The translations under genes and the position numbers were made by a program. From contig CAZMTB010000070.1 in assembly GCA_964569095.1 (NCBI GenBank), positions 1-19,534 of the forward strand: a stretch of 19,534 bases of DNA, read 5' to 3'. Position 1 is the stretch's first letter; each line of letters opens with the position of its first letter. The notes below the pieces were generated by a model. It ran no database searches, was not told the DNA's origin, and worked only from the letters and a program-made list of their open reading frames with translations. This DNA is from JALWSI01 sp964569095 [NCBI: uncultured Aquificales bacterium] (GTDB lineage Bacteria; Thermosulfidibacterota; Thermosulfidibacteria; Thermosulfidibacterales). This document shows positions 1-9,431 of the stretch, in pieces.

Positions 1-330
1 ATCATGAACCCCGACGGAAGTGACCAGACCCGTCTAACCTTCGGCCCCTACGAGGTGTCACCTGCGTGGTCACCAAAGGGAGACAGACTGGCCTACGTCT
101 CGGTTGAAGGGGGCAAGATCCTCATCCACGTGCTGGACATGAAGACGGGTAAGAGCAAGGTGGTGGTGCAGGGAGAAGACCCCTGTTGGTCCCCCAACGG
201 CAGGTACATCATGTTCTTCAAGGGAGAAGGTCCGTACAGGACGTTGTATTTGACCACCGAGGACGGTAACGGTATTGTGAGGGTGCGGAGATTGAACGGG
301 AGTGACCCATGCTGGAGGTCACTCAACTAA
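1..330 (+). CDS. tolB: TolB C-terminal fragment (5' end outside window)
   Basis: This is the last 109 codons of a periplasmic TolB beta-propeller protein. The reading frame is open from base 1, so the true start lies upstream. PD40-type propeller blades are visible in the repeated patterns PAWSPKGDRLAYVS and DPCWSPNGRYIMFF, with a final DPCWRSLN just before the stop. In the family, TolB binds Pal and the inner-membrane TolA/Q/R machine, and it takes part in outer-membrane constriction during division. The identity is strongly supported by the genes that follow (two pal-type genes and cpoB), which is the classic tol-pal order. The Met codon at position 4 falls inside the propeller and should not be taken as the start. 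Confidence 0.9.
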   Translation: MMNPDGSDQTRLTFGPYEVSPAWSPKGDRLAYVSVEGGKILIHVLDMKTGKSKVVVQGEDPCWSPNGRYIMFFKGEGPYRTLYLTTEDGNGIVRVRRLNGSDPCWRSLN

Positions 331-369
331 TTGGAAAACAAGGATGAGCTGAGAAGAGGAGGAGACACT

Positions 370-1032
370 ATGAGGCGTATCTGGGCGATGGCTGTGGTGG
401 TGGTTTTTGCGGGAATCTTCCTCTCCTCTTGTTGCACCACTGAAACGTGCAAGAAGAAGGAGATTCCCGGGTATGTGAAGGCTGGAGAGAAGAAGCAGGG
501 CATAGAGGTGGCCCCTGCTCCCCAGAGATCCGAGGCCCAGGTGGTAGAGGCCCCCACGGGCAAGACACCCTACCAGCTATCCCAGGAGGAACTGGAGCGC
601 CAGCGAATGGAGGCCGAGAAGCGCCGCCTGGAGGCACAGCGTGCCAAGGAGGCCGAGGCCAGGGCCGAAGAGGAGCAGCGCATGCGCCTCATGGAACTGA
701 TTCACAAGGACATACACTTTGAGTTCGACAGCTACACCCTCAGCGAAGAGGCAAAAGAGATCCTGGGGGCGGTGGCGGAGTACCTTCACCAGCATCCCAA
801 CCTATCCATCAGAATAGAGGGTAACTGCGACGAGAGGGGATCCACCCGGTACAACCTCGCCCTTGGAGAGAAGAGGGCCAACGCCGCAAAGGAGTATCTG
901 GGCTACCTGGGCATAGACCCTTCACGCATAGACACGGTGAGCTACGGAGAGGAGAAACCCCTCTGCACTGAGCACACCGAAGAGTGCTGGGCAAAGAACA
1001 GGCGCGATCACATAGTGGTTATTGGAGAGTGA
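370..1032 (+). CDS. pal: Pal-type peptidoglycan-associated lipoprotein, long-linker copy
   Basis: A 220-residue lipoprotein with an OmpA-type peptidoglycan-binding domain. The start is ATG 370, preceded by a GA-rich ribosome site (AGAGGAGGAG, around 353-362); an in-frame TTG at 331 lacks this. The signal peptide ends in the lipobox LSSC, with Cys21 as the predicted lipidated residue. Residues of roughly 72-115 are Glu/Arg/Lys/Ala-rich and should form a long helix or coiled coil between the membrane anchor and the OmpA domain. That domain carries HFEFDSY, CDERGS and the C-terminal KNRRDH. Pal tethers the outer membrane to peptidoglycan and interacts with TolB. In the usual EGHxDERG motif the His is Asn here (EGNCDERG). 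Two Cys residues flank TEHTEE near the C-terminus; the second copy has the same pair. Confidence 0.92.
   Translation: MRRIWAMAVVVVFAGIFLSSCCTTETCKKKEIPGYVKAGEKKQGIEVAPAPQRSEAQVVEAPTGKTPYQLSQEELERQRMEAEKRRLEAQRAKEAEARAEEEQRMRLMELIHKDIHFEFDSYTLSEEAKEILGAVAEYLHQHPNLSIRIEGNCDERGSTRYNLALGEKRANAAKEYLGYLGIDPSRIDTVSYGEEKPLCTEHTEECWAKNRRDHIVVIGE
824..891 (+). repeat. Conserved DNA segment shared by the two pal genes, copy 1
   Basis: This 68-base segment encodes CDERGS...EKRANAAK of the first pal. It matches 1341-1408 at 61 of 68 bases by hand count, including two exact 24-base runs (824-847 and 868-891) at one constant offset of 517 bases. It marks a tandem duplication or gene conversion. Confidence 0.8.
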
Positions 1033-1066
1033 GAAAAGACCCTTTGGGAAAGGAGGAGGTAGTATC

Positions 1067-1546
1067 ATGAGGGGAGCGTTAATAGGGTTGTTGTTAGCGG
1101 CAGGTATCATGGTGGCTGGTTGTTGTTCTCAGATGGGGACCTGCACGGGTCCAGGACCTTGTCCAGTACCCCAGGCAGCGGAAAAGGGCGAAACGGTACC
1201 CGTGAAGCCCGGGGTCCTCACCAAGGACATACACTTCGCCTTTGACAGCTACGAGTTGACCCCTGCTGCAAAGTCCATCCTGGAGGCTTGGGCAGACTAC
1301 ATGAAGGATCACCCCACCGAGAGCCTGCTCATAGAGGGACACTGCGACGAGAGGGGATCCACCCAGTACAACATGGCATTGGGCGAGAAGAGGGCCAACG
1401 CCGCAAAGACCTACTTGGTTAGCAGGGGTGTAGAGGCAGCTCGTATCTCCACCATAAGCTACGGTGAAGAGCGTCCTCTCTGCACCGAGCACAACGAGAC
1501 CTGCTGGGCCCAGAACAGAAGGGATCACCTGGAAGCCTTGAAGTAA
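1067..1546 (+). CDS. pal: Pal-type peptidoglycan-associated lipoprotein, short copy
   Basis: A second Pal paralogue of 159 residues, directly downstream of the first. ATG 1067 follows a strong ribosome site (AAGGAGGAGG, around 1050-1059); an in-frame TTG at 1022 would overlap the previous gene and lacks such a site. The signal peptide ends in the lipobox VAGC (Cys19). After a short linker of about 35 residues comes an OmpA domain with HFAFDSY, EGHCDERGS, ALGEKRANAAK and QNRRDH. Its length and the retained His in EGHCDERG are closer to classical Pal than the upstream copy, so this may be the functional Pal and the first a variant with longer reach. That division of labour is inference. The stop lies 3 bases before cpoB. 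Confidence 0.92.
   Translation: MRGALIGLLLAAGIMVAGCCSQMGTCTGPGPCPVPQAAEKGETVPVKPGVLTKDIHFAFDSYELTPAAKSILEAWADYMKDHPTESLLIEGHCDERGSTQYNMALGEKRANAAKTYLVSRGVEAARISTISYGEERPLCTEHNETCWAQNRRDHLEALK
1341..1408 (+). repeat. Conserved DNA segment shared by the two pal genes, copy 2
   Basis: The second copy of the segment at 824-891, within the OmpA domain of the downstream pal. The exact 24-base runs are 1341-1364 and 1385-1408. Similarity falls off outside this core, particularly in the linkers. Confidence 0.8.
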
Positions 1547-1549
1547 CCC

Positions 1550-2368
1550 ATGAAGAGGGCTCTCCTCTCTGTGATATCCTGCGTGGTGGCCATCACCCTG
1601 ATGGGAATAGAGGGGTGCGTAACCACCACGGACGTGCAGAGGGTGGAGACCAAGCAAGAGGTGATGGCAAGGCAGCTGGCAGAGCAGTTCTCGCGGTCGA
1701 TAGCTGCCCTACAGAAGAGGCAAGACGAGATGGAGGCGCGCCTCAGGGCCTTGGAAAACACCAACAAGGAGCTGAGGCGTCGCCTCGCCGACAGCGAGGC
1801 CAAGCGCCTCGAGATGACAGAGACCGATGCCCGGTTGAACGACGGGATAGAGCGCTGCAACCGGGACATCAGGGAACTGAGAAACCAGCTGGCAGAGCTC
1901 CAGAAGAGGCAGGTTCTGCTGGCCAAAATGCTGGAGAAGCCCCAGAAGAGCCAGCATCCCGCAAGGGAGACCCGGGTGGTAGAGGAGGCCCCGCCACCGG
2001 ACAAGCTCTACAAGGACTCTCTGGACGCCTTCAGGGCACGAAGATACAAGGATGCATACGAGGGATTCAGCCAGTTCGTCTCTCTCTATCCCAAAGAGAC
2101 CCTTGCAGGTAATGCCCAGTTCTGGATGGGAGAGAGCCTCTTCGCCATGGGGAAGTACAAAGAGGCCATACTCGCCTACGACAAGGTGCCCAGCCTCTAT
2201 TCAAAGAATCCCAAGGTGGCGCCCGCCCTCTACAAGGAGGGAGAGGCCTTCTACCGACTGGGGGACGCAAAGACCGCGGAGCTTCTCTGGAGAAAGCTGA
2301 TCAGAAAATTCCCCAAATCTCCTTACGCCAAAAAGGCAAAGAACCGAATAGCAAAGCTGAAAAGGTAA
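1550..2368 (+). CDS. cpoB: Tol-Pal coordinating protein CpoB/YbgF
   Basis: A 272-residue periplasmic protein that closes the tol-pal cluster. An N-terminal hydrophobic segment ends at GIEGC (Cys23), giving a possible but imperfect lipobox because Glu sits at -2. Residues of roughly 30-130 are a long Lys/Arg/Glu/Leu coiled coil. A Pro-rich hinge (EEAPPPDKLY) leads to three TPR-like repeats from about residue 148, with LYKDSLDAFRARRYKDAYEGF, then AQFWMGESLFAMGKYKEAI, then ALYKEGEAFYRLGDAKTAE. This order (coiled coil then TPR) is the YbgF/CpoB family architecture. In Escherichia coli, CpoB links Tol-driven outer-membrane constriction to cell-wall synthesis. No strong ribosome site precedes the ATG, and the 3-base gap after pal suggests translational coupling. 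Confidence 0.88.
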   Translation: MKRALLSVISCVVAITLMGIEGCVTTTDVQRVETKQEVMARQLAEQFSRSIAALQKRQDEMEARLRALENTNKELRRRLADSEAKRLEMTETDARLNDGIERCNRDIRELRNQLAELQKRQVLLAKMLEKPQKSQHPARETRVVEEAPPPDKLYKDSLDAFRARRYKDAYEGFSQFVSLYPKETLAGNAQFWMGESLFAMGKYKEAILAYDKVPSLYSKNPKVAPALYKEGEAFYRLGDAKTAELLWRKLIRKFPKSPYAKKAKNRIAKLKR

Positions 2369-2390
2369 AGCGAAGAAGGCAGCAGCTAAA

Positions 2391-3377
2391 TCAGACCACC
2401 CCCGCCTTGAGGATGTCGTGCATGTGTAGTAGCCCCACGGGGCGGTTATTCTCGTCCACCACCACCAGGGCGGTGATAGAGTGTCTCTCCATTACGTTCA
2501 AGGCCTTGGCGGCCAAGGCCTCCCTGCTGATGGTCTTGGGATTACGGGTCATCACCTCGCCAGCGGTGAGGGAGAACATACCCTCCCCTTCTCTCTCTAT
2601 TATTCTCCTGAGGTCGCCGTCGGTGATAACGCCCTTCACCACTCCACTATCGTCGAGAACGGTGGTTATCCCCAGCCGCTTGGAGGAGATCTCTATTATC
2701 GCCTCCTTCAACGGAGTCGAGACGCTCACCACGGGTATCTCCTCTCCCCTGTGCATGAGGTCCTCCACCGTCAGCAGAAGCCTCTTGCCCAAAGATCCCC
2801 CTGGATGAAAGAGGGCAAAGTCCTCCTTCTTAAAGCCCCTCCTCTCCAGCAATACCACCGCCAAGGCGTCTCCCATGGCAAGGGCAGAGGTGGTGCTTGC
2901 AGTAGGCACTATTCCCAAGGGACACGCCTCCTTCGACACCCCGGTGTCAAGAACCACATCGCTCCTCTTCGCAAGGGTGGAGTTCAAATTGCCCGTTAAG
3001 GCTATGAGGGGAATGCCAAGCCTCTTTATGGACGGGAGCAGGTTGATCACCTCGGGGGTCTCTCCGCTGTTGGAGAGGGCCACCACCACGTCCTCCCTCA
3101 TCACCATCCCCAGGTCTCCGTGTATTCCCTCCGCAGGATGTAGAAAGAGGGACGGGGTGCCGGTGCTCGCCAGGGTCGCCGCTATCTTTCGGGCGATTAT
3201 ACCAGACTTTCCCATACCGGTGACCACAACCCGACCCTTGCAGTGGTAGAGCAGCTCCACCGCCTGGAATATCTCCTCCCCCAGCCGCTCCTGCATCCTC
3301 AGAAGCTCCTGGGCCTCAAGAGAGATCACCCTTCTCGCAAGCTCAACGTGCCAGGATGGAGCGAGAGAGGAACTCAC
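2391..3377 (-). CDS. kdsD: D-arabinose-5-phosphate isomerase
   Basis: A 328-residue enzyme converting ribulose 5-phosphate to arabinose 5-phosphate, the first step of Kdo synthesis. An N-terminal SIS domain (about residues 40-175) shows [15 protein letters not shown], then [13 protein letters not shown], then SNSGETPE. The family segment [11 protein letters not shown] leads into two C-terminal CBS domains (about 205-325). The start is GTG at 3377, and its first bases overlap the kdsA stop by 4 bases (GTGA), so the two are translationally coupled. The length matches the KdsD/GutQ family, and placement next to kdsA and kdsB favours KdsD. It is the last gene of the operon. A kdsC phosphatase gene, which often follows, is not here; the next gene is the convergent cpoB, 22 bases away. 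Confidence 0.93.
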   Translation of the reverse strand: MSSSLAPSWHVELARRVISLEAQELLRMQERLGEEIFQAVELLYHCKGRVVVTGMGKSGIIARKIAATLASTGTPSLFLHPAEGIHGDLGMVMREDVVVALSNSGETPEVINLLPSIKRLGIPLIALTGNLNSTLAKRSDVVLDTGVSKEACPLGIVPTASTTSALAMGDALAVVLLERRGFKKEDFALFHPGGSLGKRLLLTVEDLMHRGEEIPVVSVSTPLKEAIIEISSKRLGITTVLDDSGVVKGVITDGDLRRIIEREGEGMFSLTAGEVMTRNPKTISREALAAKALNVMERHSITALVVVDENNRPVGLLHMHDILKAGVV

Positions 3378-4219
3378 CGCTGGGCCTCCTCTCTCAAGGC
3401 TTCTCGCAGTCTCACCAGGAGGGGAAGCATGCCCTCGAGCTCAGAAAGATCCACCATGTTTGGCCCGTCGCAAAGGGCCCTCTGGGGATTGGGATGGGTC
3501 TCCACGAAGAGGGCATCACACCCGGCAGCCACCGCCGCCCTGGCAAGCACCCCCACAAACTCCCTCTGGCCCGAAGACGAGCTACCCGCTCCCCCTGGTA
3601 GCTGCACGCTGTGAGTAGCGTCAAAGACCACGGGACAACCGGTCAATTCCTGCATTAGGGGGATAGACCTGAAGTCAACCACCAGGTTGTTGTAACCAAA
3701 GGTGGTTCCCCTCTCGGTGAGAAGGAGACGACGGTTACCCTTTGACTCCACCTTCTTCATCACATTCACCATATCGCGGGGCGCCATGAACTGACCCTTC
3801 TTAACGTTCACTGGCAATCCCGTCTCGGCAGCTGCCATTACGAGGTCGGTCTGACGACAGAGAAACGCGGGTATCTGGATGGCGTCTAACACCTCAGCTG
3901 CGTACTCCACCTCTCCAACCGCGTGCACGTCGGAGATGACTGGCACCTTCAACCTCTCCTTCACCTTGGCCAGCATGTCCAGCCCCATTATCAACCCGGG
4001 ACCCCTGTACGACTTGTGCGAGCTCCTGTTGGCCTTGTCGTACGACGACTTGAAGACGAGGGGAATACCAAGTCTGCCACACACCTCAAGCAGCCTCTCC
4101 GCGGTCTCGGTGAGAACCTCAAGGCTCTCTATCACGCAGGGGCCGGCTATCAAGGCCAAGGGCCCACCCCCACCAAAGGTGGCACCCCCTATCTTCACGG
4201 TGCGGGTCAAGGGAATCAT
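3374..4219 (-). CDS. kdsA: 3-deoxy-8-phosphooctulonate synthase (Kdo-8-P synthase)
   Basis: Condenses phosphoenolpyruvate with arabinose 5-phosphate to Kdo 8-phosphate in the cytoplasm. From ATG 4219 the protein has 281 residues, close to the family norm. Family motifs are AGPCVIES near the N-terminus, [49 protein letters not shown] and [11 protein letters not shown]. The Cys in GPCVIES occupies the place of the metal-binding Cys of the Aquifex-type enzyme, where E. coli KdsA has Asn. This predicts the metal-dependent class. ATG 4219 lies one base past the pyrG stop with GGGAGGTG upstream; an in-frame upstream start at 4246 would place that site inside the gene and is less likely. Confidence 0.95.
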   Translation of the reverse strand: MIPLTRTVKIGGATFGGGGPLALIAGPCVIESLEVLTETAERLLEVCGRLGIPLVFKSSYDKANRSSHKSYRGPGLIMGLDMLAKVKERLKVPVISDVHAVGEVEYAAEVLDAIQIPAFLCRQTDLVMAAAETGLPVNVKKGQFMAPRDMVNVMKKVESKGNRRLLLTERGTTFGYNNLVVDFRSIPLMQELTGCPVVFDATHSVQLPGGAGSSSSGQREFVGVLARAAVAAGCDALFVETHPNPQRALCDGPNMVDLSELEGMLPLLVRLREALREEAQR

Positions 4220-4220
4220 G

Positions 4221-6580
<2,360 letters not shown>

Positions 6581-6593
6581 AACGGCGAAATCA

Positions 6594-6620
6594 CCTATAA
6601 AACCAATACTTTTCTGTCAA
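6594..6620 (-). promoter_or_regulatory. Candidate promoter for the kds operon (proximal)
   Basis: Read on the minus strand, TTGACA (6615-6620) is followed after 15 bases by TATAGG (6594-6599). The -35 is perfect, but the spacing is short and the -10 overlaps the AGGTGA ribosome site, which would give an almost leaderless mRNA. A second option is TTGTCA (6656-6661) with TATCAT (6631-6636), spacing 19. One of the two probably serves kdsB. Confidence 0.35.
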
Positions 6621-6654
6621 CAAAAAATATATGATAAAAAATTAAGCAGGCTAC

Positions 6655-6683
6655 TTGACAAATTAAGGCACATATACTATATT
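6655..6683 (+). promoter_or_regulatory. Sigma-70 type promoter for the Hsp20 gene
   Basis: TTGACA at 6655-6660 and TATATT at 6678-6683 are separated by exactly 17 bases, in AT-rich DNA 43 bases upstream of the hsp20 ATG. This is the best promoter match in the window. No CIRCE-type inverted repeat is visible nearby. Confidence 0.75.
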
Positions 6684-6725
6684 TAGAGACCGGAAAGAGA
6701 GAAAAAGGGATGAGGAGGTGGTAGC

Positions 6726-7175
6726 ATGGCAATAGTGAAGTTTGATCCTTTCAAGGAGCTCTACTCCATGAGAAGCCAGATGGACCGTCTCTTCGACTCC
6801 CTACTCAGGGGAGAGGAGAGCGAGCAGCTTATGGGAAAGGGCCTTTGGGCACCTGCAGTTGACATCTACGAAACCGAAGAGGAGATCGTGCTCAAGGCCG
6901 AGCTTCCAGGAGTGAACAAAGAGGATCTCGAGGTGAAGGTGGAGAACAACACCCTGATCCTGAAGGGCGAGAAGAGACAGGAGACCGAGATAAAGAAGGA
7001 GAACTACCACAGGGCAGAGCGCATCTACGGACAGTTCCAGAGAATATTCACCCTGCCCGACACGGTGGACACCGACAAGATAAAGGCCTCTTTCAAGAGC
7101 GGAATTCTTACCCTCACGCTACCCAAGAAGAAGGAGGCAAAACCCAAACAGATAACCGTGAAGGTGGAGGAATAA
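6726..7175 (+). CDS. Small heat-shock protein, Hsp20/alpha-crystallin family
   Basis: A 149-residue ATP-independent holdase that binds unfolding proteins. The N-terminal arm (about 1-42) contains FDPFKEL and RLFDSLL. The alpha-crystallin domain (about 43-137) includes PAVDIYETEEEIVLKAELPG, LILKGEKRQE and the family signature KASFKSGILTLTLPKK. The C-terminal extension holds the I-x-V-type assembly motif (QITV). ATG 6726 has a strong site, AGGAGGTG, at 6713-6720. It is a single-gene unit with its own promoter and terminator, divergent from the kds operon. Heat induction is likely from the family but is not shown by the sequence. Confidence 0.95.
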   Translation: MAIVKFDPFKELYSMRSQMDRLFDSLLRGEESEQLMGKGLWAPAVDIYETEEEIVLKAELPGVNKEDLEVKVENNTLILKGEKRQETEIKKENYHRAERIYGQFQRIFTLPDTVDTDKIKASFKSGILTLTLPKKKEAKPKQITVKVEE

Positions 7176-7223
7176 CGCATCCCCCCAACCAACACCACCC
7201 TTCACGAAACAACCCTCCCACCC

Positions 7224-7252
7224 AGGCGCCGTGAAAGCGGCGCCTTTTTCTT
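7224..7252 (+). terminator. Rho-independent terminator after hsp20
   Basis: A perfect 8-bp GC-rich stem, AGGCGCCG (7224-7231) with CGGCGCCT (7238-7245), has a 6-base loop and is followed by a T-rich run (TTTTTCTTT). It lies 49 bases after the hsp20 stop and insulates it from the oxidoreductase operon. Confidence 0.92.
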
Positions 7253-7289
7253 TGCATATCCCACCAAACCACCCAAGAAGGCATCTCCC

Positions 7290-7316
7290 TTGACAGCACC
7301 AAAGAAGAGGGATAAT
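7290..7316 (+). promoter_or_regulatory. Candidate promoter for the oxidoreductase operon
   Basis: TTGACA at 7290-7295 is followed after 15 bases by GATAAT (7311-7316), or after 17 bases by TAATTG. It lies between the hsp20 terminator and the ferredoxin-subunit gene, leaving a leader of about 55-60 bases. The -35 is perfect; the -10 assignment is uncertain. Confidence 0.5.
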
Positions 7317-7379
7317 TGCCTCAAAATCCGGCTATAGGCGGATGGGAAGACCAATTTCACTGGAATTAAAGGAGTTTTG

Positions 7380-7604
7380 ATGAAAGGAAAAATCGTTATC
7401 GATGCCGCCCTATGCAAGGGATGCGGCCTCTGCATAGAGGCGTGTCCCAACAAGCTCCTGGTCTTGGGAGAGGAGCTGAACGAAAAGGGGTACCACTTTG
7501 CGGTCTTTCTGGAAGAGAAGGACGGCAAGGGATGCGTTGGCTGCACCCTGTGCGCAGTCACTTGTCCAGAAGTGGCAATAGAGGTGTATCGTGAAGAGGG
7601 ATGA
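7380..7604 (+). CDS. korD: 2-oxoacid:ferredoxin oxidoreductase, ferredoxin-like delta subunit
   Basis: A 74-residue protein with two [4Fe-4S] motifs, CKGCGLCIEACP (about residues 12-23) and CVGCTLCAVTCP (about 51-62). It passes electrons from the TPP-bearing subunits to soluble ferredoxin. ATG 7380 follows AAAGGAG; an in-frame TTG one codon earlier is unlikely. Its 3' end overlaps the alpha-subunit gene by 14 bases. The small delta subunit as a separate gene at the head of a delta-alpha-beta-gamma operon is typical of 2-oxoglutarate and branched-chain 2-oxoacid oxidoreductases. The substrate cannot be fixed by eye; the symbol follows the 2-oxoglutarate enzyme, which such sequences most often resemble. 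Confidence 0.88.
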   Translation: MKGKIVIDAALCKGCGLCIEACPNKLLVLGEELNEKGYHFAVFLEEKDGKGCVGCTLCAVTCPEVAIEVYREEG

Positions 7605-8670
7605 AGAGCTGGTATTGATGAAGGGAGCCCACGTGCTGGGCGAGGCCGCCATAAGGGCGGGATGCAGGTACTACTTCGGCTATCCAATAACCCCGCAGAA
7701 CGAGGTGCCAGAGTACATGTCCCAGAGACTGCCTGAGGTGGGAGGCACCTTCTTGCAGTCTGAGAGCGAGCTTGCCGCCATAAACATGGTGATAGGTGCA
7801 AGCATGGCCGGTGGTCGGGTCATGACCTCCTCTTCCAGCCCAGGAATCAGCCTGATGCAAGAGGGACTCTCCTACATAGCGGGACAGGAGCTACCAGTGG
7901 TGGTCTCGGACATGATCAGGGGAGGTCCTGGGCTCGGCAACGTGGCCCCCGCCCAGTCGGACTACTTCCAGGCCACCCGGGGAGGGGGACACGGCGACTA
8001 CCGCCAGATCGTGCTGGCACCCGCATCCATCCAGGAGCTGGCAGACCTCACCTACGAGGCCTTCGACCTGGCAGACAAGTACCGCATGGCGGTGATGCTT
8101 CTGGGAGACGGCATGGTGAGCCAGATGATGGAGCCGGTTAGGCTACCCGCCATGAGGGATCTGAGCGAACTCCCCAAGAAGGACTGGATCCTCGACGGAG
8201 CAGAAGGACGGCCAAGCAGAATAGTGCGTTCCCTCTACCTGGATCTGGGGGTGCTTGAAGAGCACAACTGGAAGCTCGCCCGGAAGTACGAGATCATCGA
8301 GCGTGAAGAGGTGAGGTACGAGCAATTCTTGACGGAAGACGCAAACATGCTGGTGGTGGCCTTCGGCACAGCGGCGAGAATAGCCAAGGGAGCGGTTAAG
8401 AGGGCCCGTAGAGAGGGGCTTCCAGTGGGGCTCTTCAGGCCAATCACCCTCTGGCCCTTCCCCAAAGAGGAGCTGAAGGAGCTCAGCCGCAGAATACACA
8501 ACATCCTGGTCTTCGAGTTCAACGCGGGACAGATGGCCGAAGACGTGCAGGCGGCGGTGTGCGACCAAGCAGAGGTGATCTCCTACGCCAGGCCCGGGGG
8601 AACCGTTCCCACGGCCATGGAGGTGGCGAGGGTGATCACTGGCCAGTACTACCAAAGGGAGATTCACTAA
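7591..8670 (+). CDS. korA: 2-oxoacid:ferredoxin oxidoreductase, alpha subunit
   Basis: A 359-residue pyrimidine-binding subunit of the enzyme that converts a 2-oxoacid plus CoA to acyl-CoA, CO2 and reduced ferredoxin (reversible; the CO2-fixing direction is used in the reductive TCA cycle). Family hallmarks are AGCRYYFGYPITPQNEVPEYM near the N-terminus, ESELAAINMVIGASMAGGR, TSSSSPGISLMQEG and DMIRGGPGLGN. The second half is the C-terminal domain, with the strand VVAFGTAARIAKGAV and LWPFPKEEL. The start is taken as GTG 7591, which overlaps korD and has GAGGTG upstream; ATG 7618 is a possible alternative that would shorten it by nine residues. The 2-base gap to the beta-subunit gene indicates one mRNA. 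Confidence 0.92.
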   Translation: MKRDEELVLMKGAHVLGEAAIRAGCRYYFGYPITPQNEVPEYMSQRLPEVGGTFLQSESELAAINMVIGASMAGGRVMTSSSSPGISLMQEGLSYIAGQELPVVVSDMIRGGPGLGNVAPAQSDYFQATRGGGHGDYRQIVLAPASIQELADLTYEAFDLADKYRMAVMLLGDGMVSQMMEPVRLPAMRDLSELPKKDWILDGAEGRPSRIVRSLYLDLGVLEEHNWKLARKYEIIEREEVRYEQFLTEDANMLVVAFGTAARIAKGAVKRARREGLPVGLFRPITLWPFPKEELKELSRRIHNILVFEFNAGQMAEDVQAAVCDQAEVISYARPGGTVPTAMEVARVITGQYYQREIH

Positions 8671-8672
8671 CC

Positions 8673-9431
8673 ATGAAGAAGGTGTTTGGAAAGACATCGG
8701 TTCTCAAACCCGTACCCTTCCACTACTGTCCGGGATGCGGGCACAGCATAGCCCACAGGCTGGTGGCAGAGGTGATTGAAGAGATGGGTTTAAGGGGCAA
8801 GGCCATAGGGGTACCCCCCGCAGGATGCGCGGTCTTGGCCTACAACTACTTCGACATAGACATGGGAGAGGCCCCACACGGAAGGGGAACCGCCGTGGCA
8901 ACGGGAATAAAGCGGGTACTTCCCGACAGGTTGGTATTCTCGTACCAGGGAGACGGAGACGTGGCCGCCATAGGCACCGCCGAGACCTTCCACTCGGCCA
9001 ACCGCGGGGAGTGCATCACCTGCATCTTCATAAACAACGGGGTTTACGGAATGACAGGGGGACAGATGGCACCCACCACCATGGTGGGACAACCAACCAC
9101 CACCTCCCCTGGAGGCCGAGATCCCAAGTTCCACGGACACACCTTGAAGTTCACAGAGATACTGGCCCAGCTACCGGGCACGGCCTACGCTGTGAGAACC
9201 GCCGTTCACAAGCCCGCTGCCATAAGAAAGGCAAAGGCGGCCATTCGCAAGGCCTTTGAGACCCAGATGGCAGGTCTCGGGTTCAGCGTGGTGGAGATTC
9301 TCTCACCTTGTCCCACCAACTGGAAGATGACCCCCGTCCAGGCCATCAAGTGGATAGATAAGCAGGTGGTGAAGGAGTTTCCCATCGGGGTATTGAAAGA
9401 CGTGAGCGCGGAGAAGAGCCATGTTGATTAA
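8673..9431 (+). CDS. korB: 2-oxoacid:ferredoxin oxidoreductase, beta subunit (TPP-binding)
   Basis: A 252-residue subunit that binds the thiamine pyrophosphate diphosphate group. It shows HYCPGCGHSIAHRL near the N-terminus, PPAGCAV, HGRGTAVATGIKR, and the Mg/TPP motif beginning GDGDVAAIG and ending INNGVYGMTGGQ. The segment APTTMVGQPTTTSPGGRD is typical of KorB/VorA-type proteins. ATG 8673 is chosen because the conserved N-terminus begins just after it; in-frame upstream codons lie inside korA and have no homology-like features. The 3' end overlaps the gamma-subunit gene by 11 bases. Together with the alpha subunit it forms the catalytic core. Confidence 0.93.
   Translation: MKKVFGKTSVLKPVPFHYCPGCGHSIAHRLVAEVIEEMGLRGKAIGVPPAGCAVLAYNYFDIDMGEAPHGRGTAVATGIKRVLPDRLVFSYQGDGDVAAIGTAETFHSANRGECITCIFINNGVYGMTGGQMAPTTMVGQPTTTSPGGRDPKFHGHTLKFTEILAQLPGTAYAVRTAVHKPAAIRKAKAAIRKAFETQMAGLGFSVVEILSPCPTNWKMTPVQAIKWIDKQVVKEFPIGVLKDVSAEKSHVD

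Noticed and set aside
1094-1657. Open frame of 187 codons on the - strand opposite the second pal
   Set aside because: It is a shadow of a gene with a clear lipobox and OmpA domain; no supporting signals.
2369-2390. Terminator between the convergent cpoB and kdsD genes
   Set aside because: No hairpin with a T-run is visible on either strand in this gap.
7326-7343. Small inverted repeat ATCCG...CGGAT before korD
   Set aside because: Only 5 bp with an 8-base loop and no T-run; expected by chance in a 200-base gap.
7202-7801. Open frame of about 200 codons on the - strand
   Set aside because: It spans the hsp20 terminator, a promoter region and the start of korD/korA on the other strand, and has low-complexity Ser/Pro/Arg composition without domain features.
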